64,000 nucleotides of DNA from Argyresthia goedartella (Eukaryota > Arthropoda > Insecta > Lepidoptera > Argyresthiidae). Below, in pieces: positions 45,722-56,968 of the stretch. Location of the stretch: the NCBI GenBank assembly GCA_949825045.1, contig OX463829.1:7316001-7380000 (forward strand), in the 5' to 3' direction. Made by a program: the position numbers and the translations under genes. Every line of letters begins with the position of its first letter. Within the stretch, counting starts at the first letter, position 1. The notes beneath the pieces are model-generated. The model did no database searches and was not told where the DNA came from. It saw nothing but the letters and a program-made list of their open reading frames with translations.

Positions 45722-46040
45722 TGTGGACTAGGTAACTATTCACGAGATAAACATAACAAATAAATAAAAATTGCGCGGCAACAAACAATACGGGACCATT
45801 CGAGTTTCAAGTTTTGATTAAAAAAAAAGCGTCAAAAATCACAATGACAACTAAAGGTGGCATTAACGGCTGTTTTTGAATAAAGCGATTACCGTCAGTT
45901 ATTTAAAATAAACAACAAGTTATTTTAAACAATTGCGTTTTTTGAGATTTCGCTACGGTATAACTATTATTAAACCCGATAAATCGCTAGGCGCGAATCT
46001 CGATGTATCAAACATAGCAAACTGAGCTCTATACCATAGC
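45722..46040 (-). promoter_or_regulatory. MDC1 5' flank / putative promoter
   Basis: Region immediately upstream of the MDC1 start codon. No TATA box or other definite core element could be identified; listed only because the promoter and 5' UTR should lie here if exon 1 is right. Confidence 0.3.
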
Positions 46041-46047
46041 CATAAGA

Positions 46048-46048
<1 letters not shown>

Positions 46049-46107
<59 letters not shown>
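46049..46107. repeat. (AT)n microsatellite
   Basis: About 29 uninterrupted AT units. Confidence 0.95.
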
Positions 46108-46112
<5 letters not shown>

Positions 46113-46145
46113 AGGTACCATAGCTTTTTTAGCGATATAATATTT

Positions 46146-46625
46146 TATCTACACACGTATCATAAACCCTCTTTACTGCGTTCAAAAACCGCACGTTACG
46201 ATCAGCATTATGTTAAACTACTTGGTAAAAACTCGTTTCGTATCTGGAAAACTACACATTATGATCATTATGTGTAGTTTTTCTACATTCAAATTTCGAA
46301 CGCCGACGCCCGCCTGCATGCCGCCCCTAGTTTGTCTGTGAAGTTGGTACTAACATTCAAATTTCGAACGCCGACGCCCGAAGTTGGTGCTACAGAACAA
46401 GCTAAACAACTGCAGAGCCACAATGCCGGTCAAACATGCGGTTCCTGAACACATCAAAGAGAGCTTATGATATGTGTGTAGATAAACTAGTGTATGTAAC
46501 TGATAATTAGGCATTAAAACTCTCGAGTGATATTATTATGAAACTCGCCTTCGGCTCGTTTTATAAACCCACTCTCGAATATTAATGCCCTCCATTATGT
46601 AGCAGTCACATAAACTACTATTAAG
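46146..46625 (+). mobile_element. MITE pair, copy 1 (inverted partner at 57675-58069)
   Basis: 46146-46488 begins TTATCTACACACGTATCATA and ends with its inverse (TATGATATGTGTGTAGATAA). Interior blocks such as GAACGCCGACGCCCG and CACAATGCCGGTCAAACATG are shared with the other copy. A second palindromic segment follows (46489-46625: TGCATGTAAC-type arms, CTCTCGAG centre, CCATTATGTAGCAGTCACAT). Relative to the partner, this copy has an extra 47 bp or so at the CTCGAG centre. Confidence 0.75.
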
Positions 46626-46746
46626 AGAGTGTAACATACTTTAATCGGATATCTTGAAGTTCATTTTTAGAAGTTCATGTTATAATAACAGACTACCCAA
46701 GAATAGCGGTTGATTTTTAAGTGATCGAGAAAGGAGGATTAGCTCT

Positions 46747-47100
46747 TAAACAATAAGGTTTAACCCTATTCCTATAAAATAAGCAGTGATTTTTGTGTTC
46801 AAATGAAAACAAGGCTTTGCTAACAGACAATAAGGATTAATTTCCCCAATTCCCATTAAATAAGCATTCCTGTAAAATAAGCAGAGATTTTTGCGTTCTA
46901 TTGAAAACAAGGCTAAGCTCACAGACAATAAGGTTTAAATTTCCTTATTCCTATGAAACAAGCATTCCTTTAAAATAAGAAGTGATGTTTGCGTTCAATT
47001 TAAAACAAGGCTTAGTTCACAGATAATAAGTTTTTTTCCCTATTGCTAAAAAATAAGCATTCCTATAAAATAAGCAGTTTTTGCGTTCAAATGAAAACAA
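46747..47100. repeat. Degenerate tandem repeat, ~97-bp unit, about 4 copies
   Basis: The unit contains CAATAAGGTTTAA, TATTCCTATAAAATAAGCA, TTTTTGCGTTCAA and GAAAACAAGGCT. Copies begin near 46750, 46827, 46925 and 47023. Confidence 0.8.
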
Positions 47101-47329
47101 AATTCGCTATGGCTATCTATGGTTTAAGAGCTATCTTCCTTGCGAGTGGCGATGTTCTGAATGAAAATCACAAAACTGGCAACCGTTATTTCTATATTCA
47201 AATAAGTAGTTATTTAGTTATTTTTCAATATTTGGTTGTAATAATAAGTTGTCGGTTATATAGACCACCACAACTGGGGTGGGGTGTGCGGTCCGTCTGG
47301 TTTAGTTAGATTAGAAAAGTCTAGCACAA

Positions 47330-47790
47330 ACCTGTAAACGGTGCGTTTGCGTTGGATGGCTTGCAACAACTGCTTGCGCATAGAACACAGATTTTTTTCA
47401 AAATTGAAATAAAACTGTCAACATTAGGGTTCTCTTTTCTAATCTGCCCCGCAACAAGATTTAGGGCAATGGCTAAACATGTGAAATGCAACATTTTTGG
47501 AAAATTGATTTTAACATTCTACCAGCAGATATCATGTATGCCACACTGTCTGTACATAACATTCTAACATTATCTATTGCTCTCAAATGGACTTCCCCAC
47601 ATATTTTTTAAATAATCTTGAATAAATTGTGATATAGTTGTTCCATTTACAGTATTTAGCATTTTACATACCACTAAGTAAGGCCGATGGCACCTATTAG
47701 GTTCTAATGGTCTCACCAACAAATGTACGACAGCTCTTCCTAAGAAATCCGTAGTTTCGTTTACAGTTTCATTAGCCATAGTTCTTATCT
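47330..47790 (-). pseudogene. hAT-type (BED / CGGBP1-like) transposase relic
   Basis: The minus frame 47779-47570 reads RAVVHLLVRPLEPNRCHRPY then TTISQFIQDYLKNMWGS, and a shifted frame downstream gives LHFTCLAIALNLVAGQIRK followed by DSFISILKKIC. The HxTCL-A-x-x-x-L-N-x-V motif followed by a KK is characteristic of this group's RNase H-like domain. Frameshifted and truncated. Confidence 0.6.
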
Positions 47791-47799
47791 ACAATCTAA

Positions 47800-48380
47800 C
47801 TTTGCATCTCTTGTACTTTGATTTTAAAAAGCTGATCCAGGTAAACTTTTCTCAATAAGGATTCACTAGGTATAATATTTTTGCAATTACAACACATGTA
47901 CGTTCGAAAAAATATTTTAAAATGTCCTCAATATTAAGTGGTTACTGTGGTGGTCTAGCTTATCTCTGACTTTGACGTGAGCTCACATAAGGCATATAAA
48001 ATATGATATGTTCTTCCGTGCAGCTATCTCCGTTTGCCCTGGTAACGCCCTAATCTGCAAGAACGTGACTTTACTAGGTTGTACGTGTAGGATTTACGGG
48101 GTTGGTGCAACTAGGCGCGCCCTCATACTATGATACTAGGTGAGACTCCAAGAACAGGTATTTGGATGGAGTATATTTGCGGTCTAGGAGCAGGTGGAAT
48201 AGGTACGCGATTTACGACTCATCTCTAAACTCTACTATAAAACTTTAAGTGTTGTGTGACACTTTAAACCTACTTTTATCCTTAAAGCTGCATATGAGTT
48301 GTATTTTGGATGCAATTACTAACTTATTACAGTTCTTATTGTTATAATAGTATCACTGGATACCTGTTGCTGTACAAGAA
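47800..48380. other. Non-coding
   Basis: No gene or repeat recognised. Confidence 0.35.
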
Positions 48381-48419
48381 TAACAAGAATCTCCTTACTG
48401 CTAGAGCTCCGGGGGAAAA

Positions 48420-48798
48420 ATATAGGTTTACAGTCAGACCTCCAAGATTCCCGAGTAGAAATCCAAGATCTACGTGACCTCCTGGCAAATGCATTACAAT
48501 GTTATGCCAAAGAAAAGAGTGAGTTAGTCGAACTCAGAGCCTGAGATCTGAACTACAACGCCAGAACACGAAATTGGTGGGCTTTCTAATTGAGGACGAG
48601 GAGAACGGGACCAGCACGGAGGACGAGCCCACATCGCAAACTTTGGTCTTGACCCCCCTCAACGTGAGTGTTGCAGCGTCCACCGCTGTCCCGATCAAGA
48701 AACAGCGTCACTATCGTCGACGAGGAGGAACCTCGCAGCTCAACGCCACACCACGGCACGGGCAACAATTCATATATATTGACCTAGCCAAGTGCTAA
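48420..48798 (+). pseudogene. Coiled-coil / Ser-Thr-rich ORF fragment of unknown origin
   Basis: A plus frame reads GLQSDLQDSRVEIQDLRDLL, ANALQCYAKEKSELVELRA then a stop at about 48544. A frame shifted by one base continues RSELQRQNTKLVGFLIEDEE, and runs to a stop at 48798 through PIKKQRHYRRRGGTSQLN. The two parts look like one broken reading frame: an amphipathic coiled coil followed by a basic, Thr/Ser-rich tail. It is GC-richer than its surroundings. It could be a processed pseudogene fragment or retroelement ORF1; I do not recognise the family. Confidence 0.4.
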
Positions 48799-49330
48799 AT
48801 TTCTATGTACAGATGAAGTGAATAATCCTTTCCTATCGGCAAAACTCGGAACAACGATAACACCCGAATGGTGCCGATGTGCCTATGAATTACTGTATTA
48901 TTAAATTACGTGTAGGTATCAAATAAATCGCATACTTTATTTATCAATGTCAAATGTCAAATTGCCCGTTTGACGTATATATTACACTGAGATGTTAAAA
49001 CCACCACGATTCTATCATATAAAGAATTCATTCGGTAAACAAAAATATAACTAGTTACTGAGGACGTTTTATTTCAATAAAACGCACTGATAAAAACCAA
49101 ATTCCGGTTGGGATGATCTAATGATTCTATAAGGATTGGAACCCCAAAAGTCTAACTATAAGTCAAAACTACAGTAGGATTTTGCAGACCTTTTTTATAA
49201 CAATAAATTTTTGTAATTAATTAAAAATACTATGACATAACAAAAAAGACACCTCAACATAAAACAAAACAAACCAGCAGAGAAATTAATATAAATAAAT
49301 ATGATTTTCTGATTGGATGAACGACTTCGA

Positions 49331-51629
49331 TTATGACAGCGGGATAAGAGGAGGAGGAGCGGGGTTATCACAGTTAGAATCAGAACTATTTTCTGGTGTA
49401 TCATCGTCAGAGTTTTCATGAACGGTGATTACAAAACTAGCCATATAATTTTCCAACTCAGGTTCGTGTTTTCGGTACTCGTTTTCGCATTTGATGGCGT
49501 GGTCACATACTTTGGCCCAAACATCGGAACCTATCATATTAACCTTTTCCTGTACCAATTGTTTCACAGTAGTCATATTCATACTGATGTTTCTTTTGGA
49601 TACGTATCCCTTTATTTGAGAACATATGTTTTCAATCGGATTGAAATCAGGATGATATGGTGGCAATCTTAGTACGCTGTGTCCATATTCGTTCATAAGT
49701 TTATCTATAGAGTATTCTACAGAGTCTTGTTTGTACTTGCAAATAATTTCATATATTTCAAGTTTTGTTAATGACGGATCAATCGGAACGTTATGTTTGG
49801 ATAGCCAATCAATCATGTCTTGCTTCCTGGTATTTGAATTAGGAGGTTTTTCTACGTACTTATTATGTTATGCAGCATTATCTACTACTAGTACCGAATG
49901 TGGAGCTAAGTTTGGAATGAGTTGATTACGAAGCCATTTTTCATAGTTTTCATTGTTCATCGCGTTGTGATAGTCACCTGTTTTATCAGTAGACTGATAC
50001 ATTAACAATGCCCCAGGTATAAACCCCTTTCTACTACCAGCGTGCACTATTATAAGACGTTGTCCTTTAGAAATTAACTGTTTCACTCCGTTTTCTGACG
50101 AGTCAGCCCAGCTTTTACCTGCCAAATGTGAGATATGGATGTATGTTTCCCTCCATATAAACAATCTCTCTCCCTTGAAATCTGTACTTTTTTATCGCAG
50201 TTAAAAACTTTACTCTTTTTAAACGAACATCATCTTTCTCGATAAGTGGATGGAGGCTCTCCGTCAACGTCGGGAAGACGCAGGCGATGATCACCGGCCA
50301 GAGCAACCTGCCACCACCACTCCAACTCCAAGGGAAGGACATTGGGTGGCTGCACCAAGTGAAGTATCTGGGGGTCACCATAGACCGCCGGCTCACGATG
50401 AAGACCCACGTCGACAACGTCGTAAACCAGGTCCGGGCTGCACGGGCAAAACTTCGTCCACTCCTGGACTCCGGCCTCCCCCTGCGGTCGAAGCTCGGGA
50501 TCTATAAAACGTACATCAGGTCCCGCCTCACGTATGCCTCGCCGGCATGGTACGCCCTCTGCTCGGAGTCCAACAAGAAGAGACTCCGGGCCCAAGAAAA
50601 CCTCTCCTTGCGTACCATCGTCGGCGCACCTCGCTACGTGAGAAACGCAACGATCGCAAAGGACCTAGGATTGGAGACACTGGACAAGTTCGTCCAGAGG
50701 CTGGCAACGAACATGTTCGCACGAGCGGACGGCTCTCAACACCCGCTCGTGCGAGACCTGGCGCCATACCACGCGCGCCCGCCTGACCGTCGCCGCCTAC
50801 CCCGAGACCTGGTTGCCGAGCCGGCAGCACCCCTGGATTGAGGCCACACAACCCGAAGAACACCTCAGCCACCCAATGACCTGGCCGTAGTCACGGCCAG
50901 CGGAAGACTCCACGGAAGGGGGCCATTGCCCCGGGACCGCAACCCCGCACCCTGGAAGGGGTGTGAGAAGATCACCAAGAAGAATTAACTGTTTCACTCC
51001 GTTTTCTGACGAGTCAGCCCAGCTTTACCTGCCAAATGTGAGGTACGGATGTATGTTTCATCCATATAAACAATCTCTCTCCCTTGCAATCAGTACTTTT
51101 TTATCGCGGCTAAAAACTTTACTCTTTTTAAACGAACATCATCTTTCTGGATAAGTAATTTTCTGTTGTTTTCAATTTTTTTATACCGAAATCCCATTTT
51201 TCTAAGAATGTTTCTTAGCGTAAAGTCACATCCCTTAAAATTTATGGCTTCGGATAACTTGGACTTCAGGGCTTTAATTGTAGGTACTTGTTTGTATGTC
51301 AAATGGAAATTATACACTAATCGGCGTATAACGTTGTAGTCAAAATCGTCAAGACCTAGACAAAATAATTTATTTGGTCTACTCAACTTTGGCGACTTCG
51401 CACTATTGGAAGTGGATTGATTTATGTATTCTTTTTGCAATATTTTATTTACTGTTCGTTGAGAAATTCCACTGGCCTCTGAAACTCGTTTTTGGACTTT
51501 ACAAAAGTAAGCAGTATAGTTGGTATGTTTGAATTAATCATTTTCAGTTAAGAAATATAAATAAATATTGAAAATAACTTCGCAGGCTTGCCGATCTAAA
51601 CGTTTCCCTTTTCTTAGTGCTTTCGGCAT
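49331..51629 (-). pseudogene. DD82E (Sailor-like) transposase, disrupted
   Basis: From ATG at 51629: a basic start (MPKALRKGKRLDRQA), a helix-turn-helix (EASGISQRTVNKILQ), LDDFDYNVIRRLVYNFH, then RNILRKMGFRYKK. The LINE insertion follows, then YIHISHLAGKSWADSS, the second catalytic Asp in SVLVVDNAA and the Glu in HPDFNPIEN, with 82 residues between them. That spacing is the mark of the Sailor (DD82E) group. Lesions: a stop near 51538, the LINE, a frameshift at about 50150 in the first catalytic motif, and a stop at about 49867 just after DNAA. The acidic C-terminal tail (ENSDDDTPENSSDS) is intact. Confidence 0.8.
50246..50985 (+). mobile_element. Jockey-like LINE 3' fragment inserted in the Sailor element
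   Basis: GC-rich plus frame 50287-50841 (starting a little upstream with LSVNVGKTQAMITG) reads KYLGVTIDRRLTMKTHVDNV, LTYASPAWYAL, RIVGAPRYVRN-like and DLGLETLDKFVQRLA, the C-terminal RT block of jockey elements, to a stop at 50841. A GC-rich 3' UTR follows. The flanks 50071-50245 and 50983-51157 are copies of the same transposase segment, about 175 bp, differing at about ten sites. Confidence 0.85.
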
Positions 51630-51740
51630 GTCTGTTATAAATTGTTAATGTGGATCGAATAAAATCAATGTTTATTATTTACAAAAATGACAGACAAGAG
51701 TGAAATGTAAAGTCAAAAAAAATAATATAGGTGGCCTGCA

Positions 51741-53036
51741 TTAATACACGAGTCCATGAAGTTTATCACAAAATCTAACATAAATATCAACAAAATATTT
51801 CTGTGGTATTAACTACTCTATATAGATACTTCCTCTTGCAATGCGAACGTTCCCTACGTTGTCTCGATGGGTACTGAGTGCGAGTGAAGTAGTAAGACAA
51901 AAACGAACATTTCCGAGAAAATACGAAAGGAAAGGATTATTCACTACATCTGTACCTACATATGTATGTATTTTGCATGAACACCTACATATACTTAGTT
52001 ACCTTGTATTATCAGTGGCTCAAGCAGGAATAATGAACCAGAGTGAAAAAGTGATCGAGTTCAGATAAAATGAACTTTATGCCATTATACATGGTTCACT
52101 GACAGTTCGATTCACATACTTTTTCGACGCTTAATTATTCCTCCTTGCTCCTTATTATACGGGAATAACAAAACGTTTAAGTTAGTGATAAGGTAATTGA
52201 TTTATGTATATTTATAATCGTTACCTACGAGATCTGTGTCATCCGGGTATAATGAGAATGAGTAATATTCACCCACACCCGCCTACGATGAAACTTACGA
52301 AGCATAGAATCTGCACTGCTCCGAGTGCTGCGACGGCTAACATTTCCGGAACATCCCGAACACTCGTTGCGGCCGCCGAGAACTTGATGCACGCATCGCA
52401 ACGAGTACACCGCTGGGAACAGGTGGCGCGCGCATCGCGTACCGCGTATACATGATACTAGGTGAATCACGTACAGACGCTTGCGAACCAGGTGCCGACT
52501 AGTATTGAAAAATACATAGTGCTGGTCCTGTTCTAGAATATATATCTCACCTCTAGTAGAGTGGAATATTCTGTTAAAGCCAGCACCATTCCATTATAAT
52601 GACTGACAAAATATTTTATACAGCTCAAAGCTTTTTCTGACACTCTTGTAGTCCCATATTAGGTTCTAAATAGGCTGGTATTGGGGTATTGACTTGAAGA
52701 CACTTCTATGCTGCTTGGGCAGGGTTCAACCTAAGTTCTATCATCGAATTTTAAACGCAATTTAGAGAGTTGCAACATTTTATTTTCCTTATATCAAACG
52801 TTATGCTAAGTTAGATGGAAGAGAGAAATAATCTAATCCCAACAAAGCCAACCAACAACCCAACTTACTAACAAAAATGATACATATTATTGTAACCTCC
52901 AAATATTTTTGCATTTGCTGTCTAGATTAGGTCTGTTCTGGCGCAAATATTCTGTTTTAGATATAACGATGATTGTAAATCAATATAATAGGTCATAGGT
53001 AGGTAAATTAAATATTTTGTTGTTCGATTGCAAATC
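51741..53036. other. Intergenic DNA upstream of the RS-domain gene
   Basis: No gene recognised. A CpG-rich patch at about 52290-52450 may belong to the promoter or 5' UTR of the gene that starts at 53037, but no core promoter element can be named. Confidence 0.35.
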
Positions 53037-56029
53037 ATGGATTCCGAAAATGAGTCGGTAGCAAAAGATCCAGTCGAACTAATCGATGCCGAGGCCGAAA
53101 CTGAAGATATTCCGAGTGATTTCTTCGACGATTTCAACAAGGCGGAGTTTATCGAAGGTTTGAGCGTGATAGACAGTTGGGACGACGGCCACAAACAGGA
53201 GAGCGGCCAACCCCGGATCAACGCGGAAGCCGTCGAAGGTGTGAAGGACCTGCGCGAGCTTATCGGCGACGGGAAAGAAGAGATCGAAGAAAGAAAAGAT
53301 GACGTCAAGATGCACAGTGCCGACCGCAAGCGTTCACACAGCCAGGACCTCGACCGGTATATCAAGCCGGGAAGCCGCCGCGACCCGTCCAAGACCAACG
53401 AAGCCATCAGAAGAGACAAGGACAATAAAGTCAAGGACTACCTCGCTAAGAGTTTAGAATCTAGTGATGACATTCGACCGCCAGGAACAGAACTGGATGA
53501 TTACTACGAAGCCGGAAAGAAGAAGTCGCCGAAACGCGAAACGAAGCCGGAGTGTCAGCGGATGCGGTCGCCGCGGGAGCGCCGCCGCCAGTCCCCGCGC
53601 CGCTCGCCGCCCCCGCGCAGGAGGGATTCGCCGCGCCAGCGCAGCCCGCGCCCGCCCGCCCAGCGCAGCCCGCGCCCGCAAGCTCAGCGCAGCCCGAGAC
53701 GCAGCCCGGTCAGGCGCGACGACTCCTTCCCTGTTAGGAACCGGCGCAGGCTGATGGAGAGCCCCGGGCGCGAGGGCAGCCGCCGCTGGTCGCCGGGGCG
53801 GGGCGGGGCGTCGCGGCGATCCCCGGGCCGGCGCTCACCAGGCCGGCGCTCACCAGGCCGGCGCTCCCCTGGCCGCCGCGCCTCACCCGCGCGCCGCAGC
53901 CCGCGCCGTCGCCACACGCGCTCCCGCTCGCGCTCGCCGTTCCGCCGCACCTCCGACCGCTCCTACCGCTCGCCGGACCGGCAGGACAACTTTCTCTACC
54001 CGAGGCCTTCCAACTTTGAACCAGGCGACTATGTGCTGCCGCTCTTTGGACAGCCAGCAGTAGACTACCCAGGCCCTCCTGGCCCTCCGGAGTATAGTTA
54101 TGGCCCGGGTGGCATGCCTCCGCAACCGGTGCCATCCTACGGGGGTGGGTATGGGCCCCCCGGACCTCCATGTCCTCCCGGCTCATACTATCCCGGTCCT
54201 CCAGTTGGGCCGCCAGTGCCTTACATGCTACCGGCGCCAATCCCGCTGCCCGTCCCTGCGCCGATGGCCGTGCCGGCGCCGGCGATGGTTCCCGCGCCAG
54301 TCATTCCTAGCCTGAATATCATGAATACATCTGGAGAGCCAACTCAAGAGAATACCTCCAACAATTCCAATCAGAAGACACCCTATGACGCCTTGGCTCA
54401 AGTAAATATAATTCCAATGCAGATTGGCGATGGTTTGATTTATCTTCAAGTAACACATATTCTGTTAAATTTTTCAGTTACTGGCAGATGGCAAGATCTC
54501 CAAGGCAGACTACTTGAAACTTACACCAAATAGAGGTAAGATTATTATGATGTGTAAACATCTCATTTGTTTAGTTTATTTTGTATGATTTCATTGACTT
54601 GTTTATTATTTTACTATTACAGGTCAACTTCCGCCAATTTTTGGTACTTATTTTTCTGTATTTATTTAATTTTTATAGTTTTACGTTTTCTACCATTAAT
54701 TTTGGGCATCATTACAGGGATAAACCCAAATGGGGCTCCTGTGGAATTGAAGCAGAAAGTGGAATGTATGTATACTTTCGATTTCTTGTTCCATTATATT
54801 CAGTGTGACACATAGGCTGATTTTCTAGCATAGCATTTTGAAAATTTTCGTTATACTCATGCAGTATAGTCCCTTATTTTCCTATGTGGGTACACCCTAT
54901 TCCGGATCCCACAACAAAATGACGTTGTCTTGGTTGTAGACGTGGTAGCCTTGGCTTCTCACAGAAACTTTTAAGCCACTGATTTGAGTTGATCTTGGAT
55001 TGCTGGGGTATTTATTATATAGGCATTTATTAAAAAATCTCTTACCTTAGAGAAAATCTTGAATATGTGTTAGACGGTGCATATACCTATGTCTACTACC
55101 CTGAACTTCTTCCTTAAAACTTCATCATTGCTTCGCCTGAGAGAACTTCGAAGAAAAGGCGCTTATGCAGATCACGGAAAGTCTTTGCAGTCCTTGAAGT
55201 GCAGTCTTGGAAGACTTCAGATCAACAAACATAATTTTAAGAACTTGATAGGGAATGGAATTGCAACTGTAACTGTAATTTGTTATTTTCTTACTGAACA
55301 AAATAAATATTTGTGTTATGGTCCAATTTTTTACTTCCAGTGCTGACTCGGTGCCAAAAAACAGTAACTGTATTAGCGAAATTGCGCTTGCCGAGTCGCC
55401 TGGTGATGCACAACACCACGTCCATTCGGGACACGAAGGCTCTGCCGCAGAAGTACTGTTCACCGCTGAAAAGACAGCCGCCGATGGAATTCCACTACAC
55501 GCAGACTTCAGGCTCGTCGAAGATCAGCCAAAACAAGCAACTCATCGACAGCATCATCGCGACGCTGGGCATTGAGAAGTCAGCAGTCAGAACCAAGAAG
55601 AGAGACCCCAAAAACATGAAGGACGCCGCCTGCCAGACGATGAAGACCTACTGCGATGTCTGCGAGATCCGCAGTTCCACCAAGTTCCTCAACGAAAGCA
55701 CCTCCATAGACCCCGAACACTTCTGCGTGTCCGTTCACACCCAAGTGTTGGAGAAAGATTTAGCCAGTTCCAAGACTGTTTTCACTCACGGGGGTGGGAC
55801 CTCGGGCGATCCGATGTGTATAGCTCAAATGACTCCAGCTCAGCTGCTGTCTCAGCTCGCGGCCAAAGCCAAGACTCTGAAGCAGCCGATGAACGAACCT
55901 GAGCAGAGTCAAGGTCAGCAGTACATGCGGCGTCCGCAAAACCAGAACCAGTACGACAATCAGTATGATCGCGACGGGAACAATTATTACAATGACCGCG
56001 GTAGTGGATATTCCAACTATCGATACTAG
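53037..56029 (+). CDS. RS-domain (Arg/Ser-rich) nuclear protein, 5 exons, identity unknown
   Basis: Exons: 53037-54401, 54478-54535, 54623-54643 (microexon), 54718-54765, 55341-56029; all GT-AG, phases 0,1,1,1, giving 726 aa. The start ATG at 53037 has a G at +4. Residues 1-50 are acidic and aromatic (IPSDFFDDFNKAEFIEGLSV). About 170-320 is an RS/RSP domain with SPGRR repeats, about 325-435 is Pro/Gly/Tyr-rich, then comes ALAQLLADGKISKADYLKLT. The C-terminal exon has a CDVC pair and ends in an Asn/Tyr/Gln-rich tail. RS domains usually act in pre-mRNA splicing or nuclear-matrix contacts, so a nuclear RNA-processing role is likely. I cannot name the orthologue. Confidence 0.85.
54623..54643 (+). 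CDS. 21-nt microexon of the RS-domain gene
   Basis: It lies between CTATTACAG and GTACTT and adds seven residues (G-QLPPIF) without changing phase. The gene also reads through without it, because exons 2 and 4 are both phase 1. It may be cassette-spliced. Confidence 0.55.
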
Positions 56030-56390
56030 GATAGGACAGGATAGAAATTATGCTTAGGATGTAAATACATAGGTCTGTTAGATTCAGTTGGCGTAGTTCG
56101 GGCGTCCCTTGTCCAGTGGGAGGATATCCCACTGGACAAGGGTCTACACTACAAAAGCAATTATGTTGAACAGCTCATAGGGGGCCCTGTTACTCGATAC
56201 GCTACTGGTAAGGTCGCAACTAGTGATTGTAATTGATTTTGTTGGATACTCTTTCTTTAACTATGAAATTAAATCGGTACTTTAGTCTTATTATCGAAGG
56301 AACTGGCTAAATCGTCTTCAATTATCATAGATAATTTAACTGTATGGGTAAAATGTATGTAGCGATGATAACTATCTGTCATTTCTGCTA

Positions 56391-56396
56391 AATAAA
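56391..56396 (+). terminator. Poly(A) signal of the RS-domain gene
   Basis: AATAAA about 360 nt after the stop codon; it is the first canonical hexamer I saw on this strand after the gene. Confidence 0.6.
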
Positions 56397-56589
56397 GCTG
56401 ATTCAAGGGCACGATGCAGTGACTTTTATTTATACTTGTAGTTATGAAAGTATTAGGTTTATATGTCACGGTCAAAGTGAATAATCCGGTAATTATGAAT
56501 ATTGACCGTTGATTTTTCGTACTATCCGCCTAACTTGGTCTAAGTGATAAATAAGGCAGAATTTATCACATTTAACCAGTCATTCAACA

Positions 56590-56785
56590 TTTAAAAAATT
56601 ACACACAGGCACATATATTGCTTCTGGCCCCACACTGGGATACCCTGTCTTGGGAACAAGAAACAGCGACGTCACACACATAAACATCCAAGACCTGTGT
56701 TTTGTTTCTGTTTCCCCAGCCGGGGATCGAACACAGGACCTCTATGGTAGGCAGAGTCAACCTCAGCGCCACAGAGGTCATCAAA
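56590..56785 (-). mobile_element. tRNA-derived SINE, family D
   Basis: The minus-strand head has TGGCGCTGAGGTTGA (A-box-like) and GTTCGATCCC (B-box) near 56720-56775. The body includes AGGGTATCCCAGTGTGGGGC, shared with 44290-44370. It lies between the convergent RS gene and Aven. Confidence 0.7.
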
Positions 56786-56935
56786 ATTTATGTATAATCT
56801 CCCAGTATGGTTGGGTTAAAGCAATAAATAACAATAATGCACGCACATTTTTAGACTTCCTAATTTGCTTATTATGTACCGTAAGTTTAGTGTGCCCGAT
56901 AAAAACAAACAACTTTTGTAAACCTATACAATGCA

Positions 56936-56941
56936 TTTATT
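56936..56941 (-). terminator. Poly(A) signal of Aven
   Basis: AATAAA on the minus strand, 27 nt after the stop codon. Confidence 0.6.
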
Positions 56942-56968
56942 AATAGACTGATTAAAATACCAGCAACT

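Larger units (their letters stand above)
49183..51740 (-). mobile_element. Sailor-type (DD82E) Tc1/mariner-superfamily transposon, split by a LINE
   Basis: Short inverted ends (TGCAGACCTTTTTTATAA at 49183; TGCAGGCCACCTATATTA read inward from about 51740) bracket a minus-strand transposase interrupted at 50246-50985 by a jockey-like LINE. The ends are imperfect, so the limits are tentative. Confidence 0.6.

Noticed and set aside
49331..49816. Host gene with acidic C-terminus
   Set aside because: Contains the NPIEN catalytic motif and joins to the disrupted DD82E transposase upstream.
50230..50786. Minus-strand and alternate-frame ORFs across the GC-rich block
   Set aside because: Shadows of the jockey-like LINE frame.
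53454..54240. Minus-strand and alternate plus-frame ORFs rich in Arg/Ala/Gly
   Set aside because: GC-rich shadow frames of the RS domain of the gene at 53037-56029.
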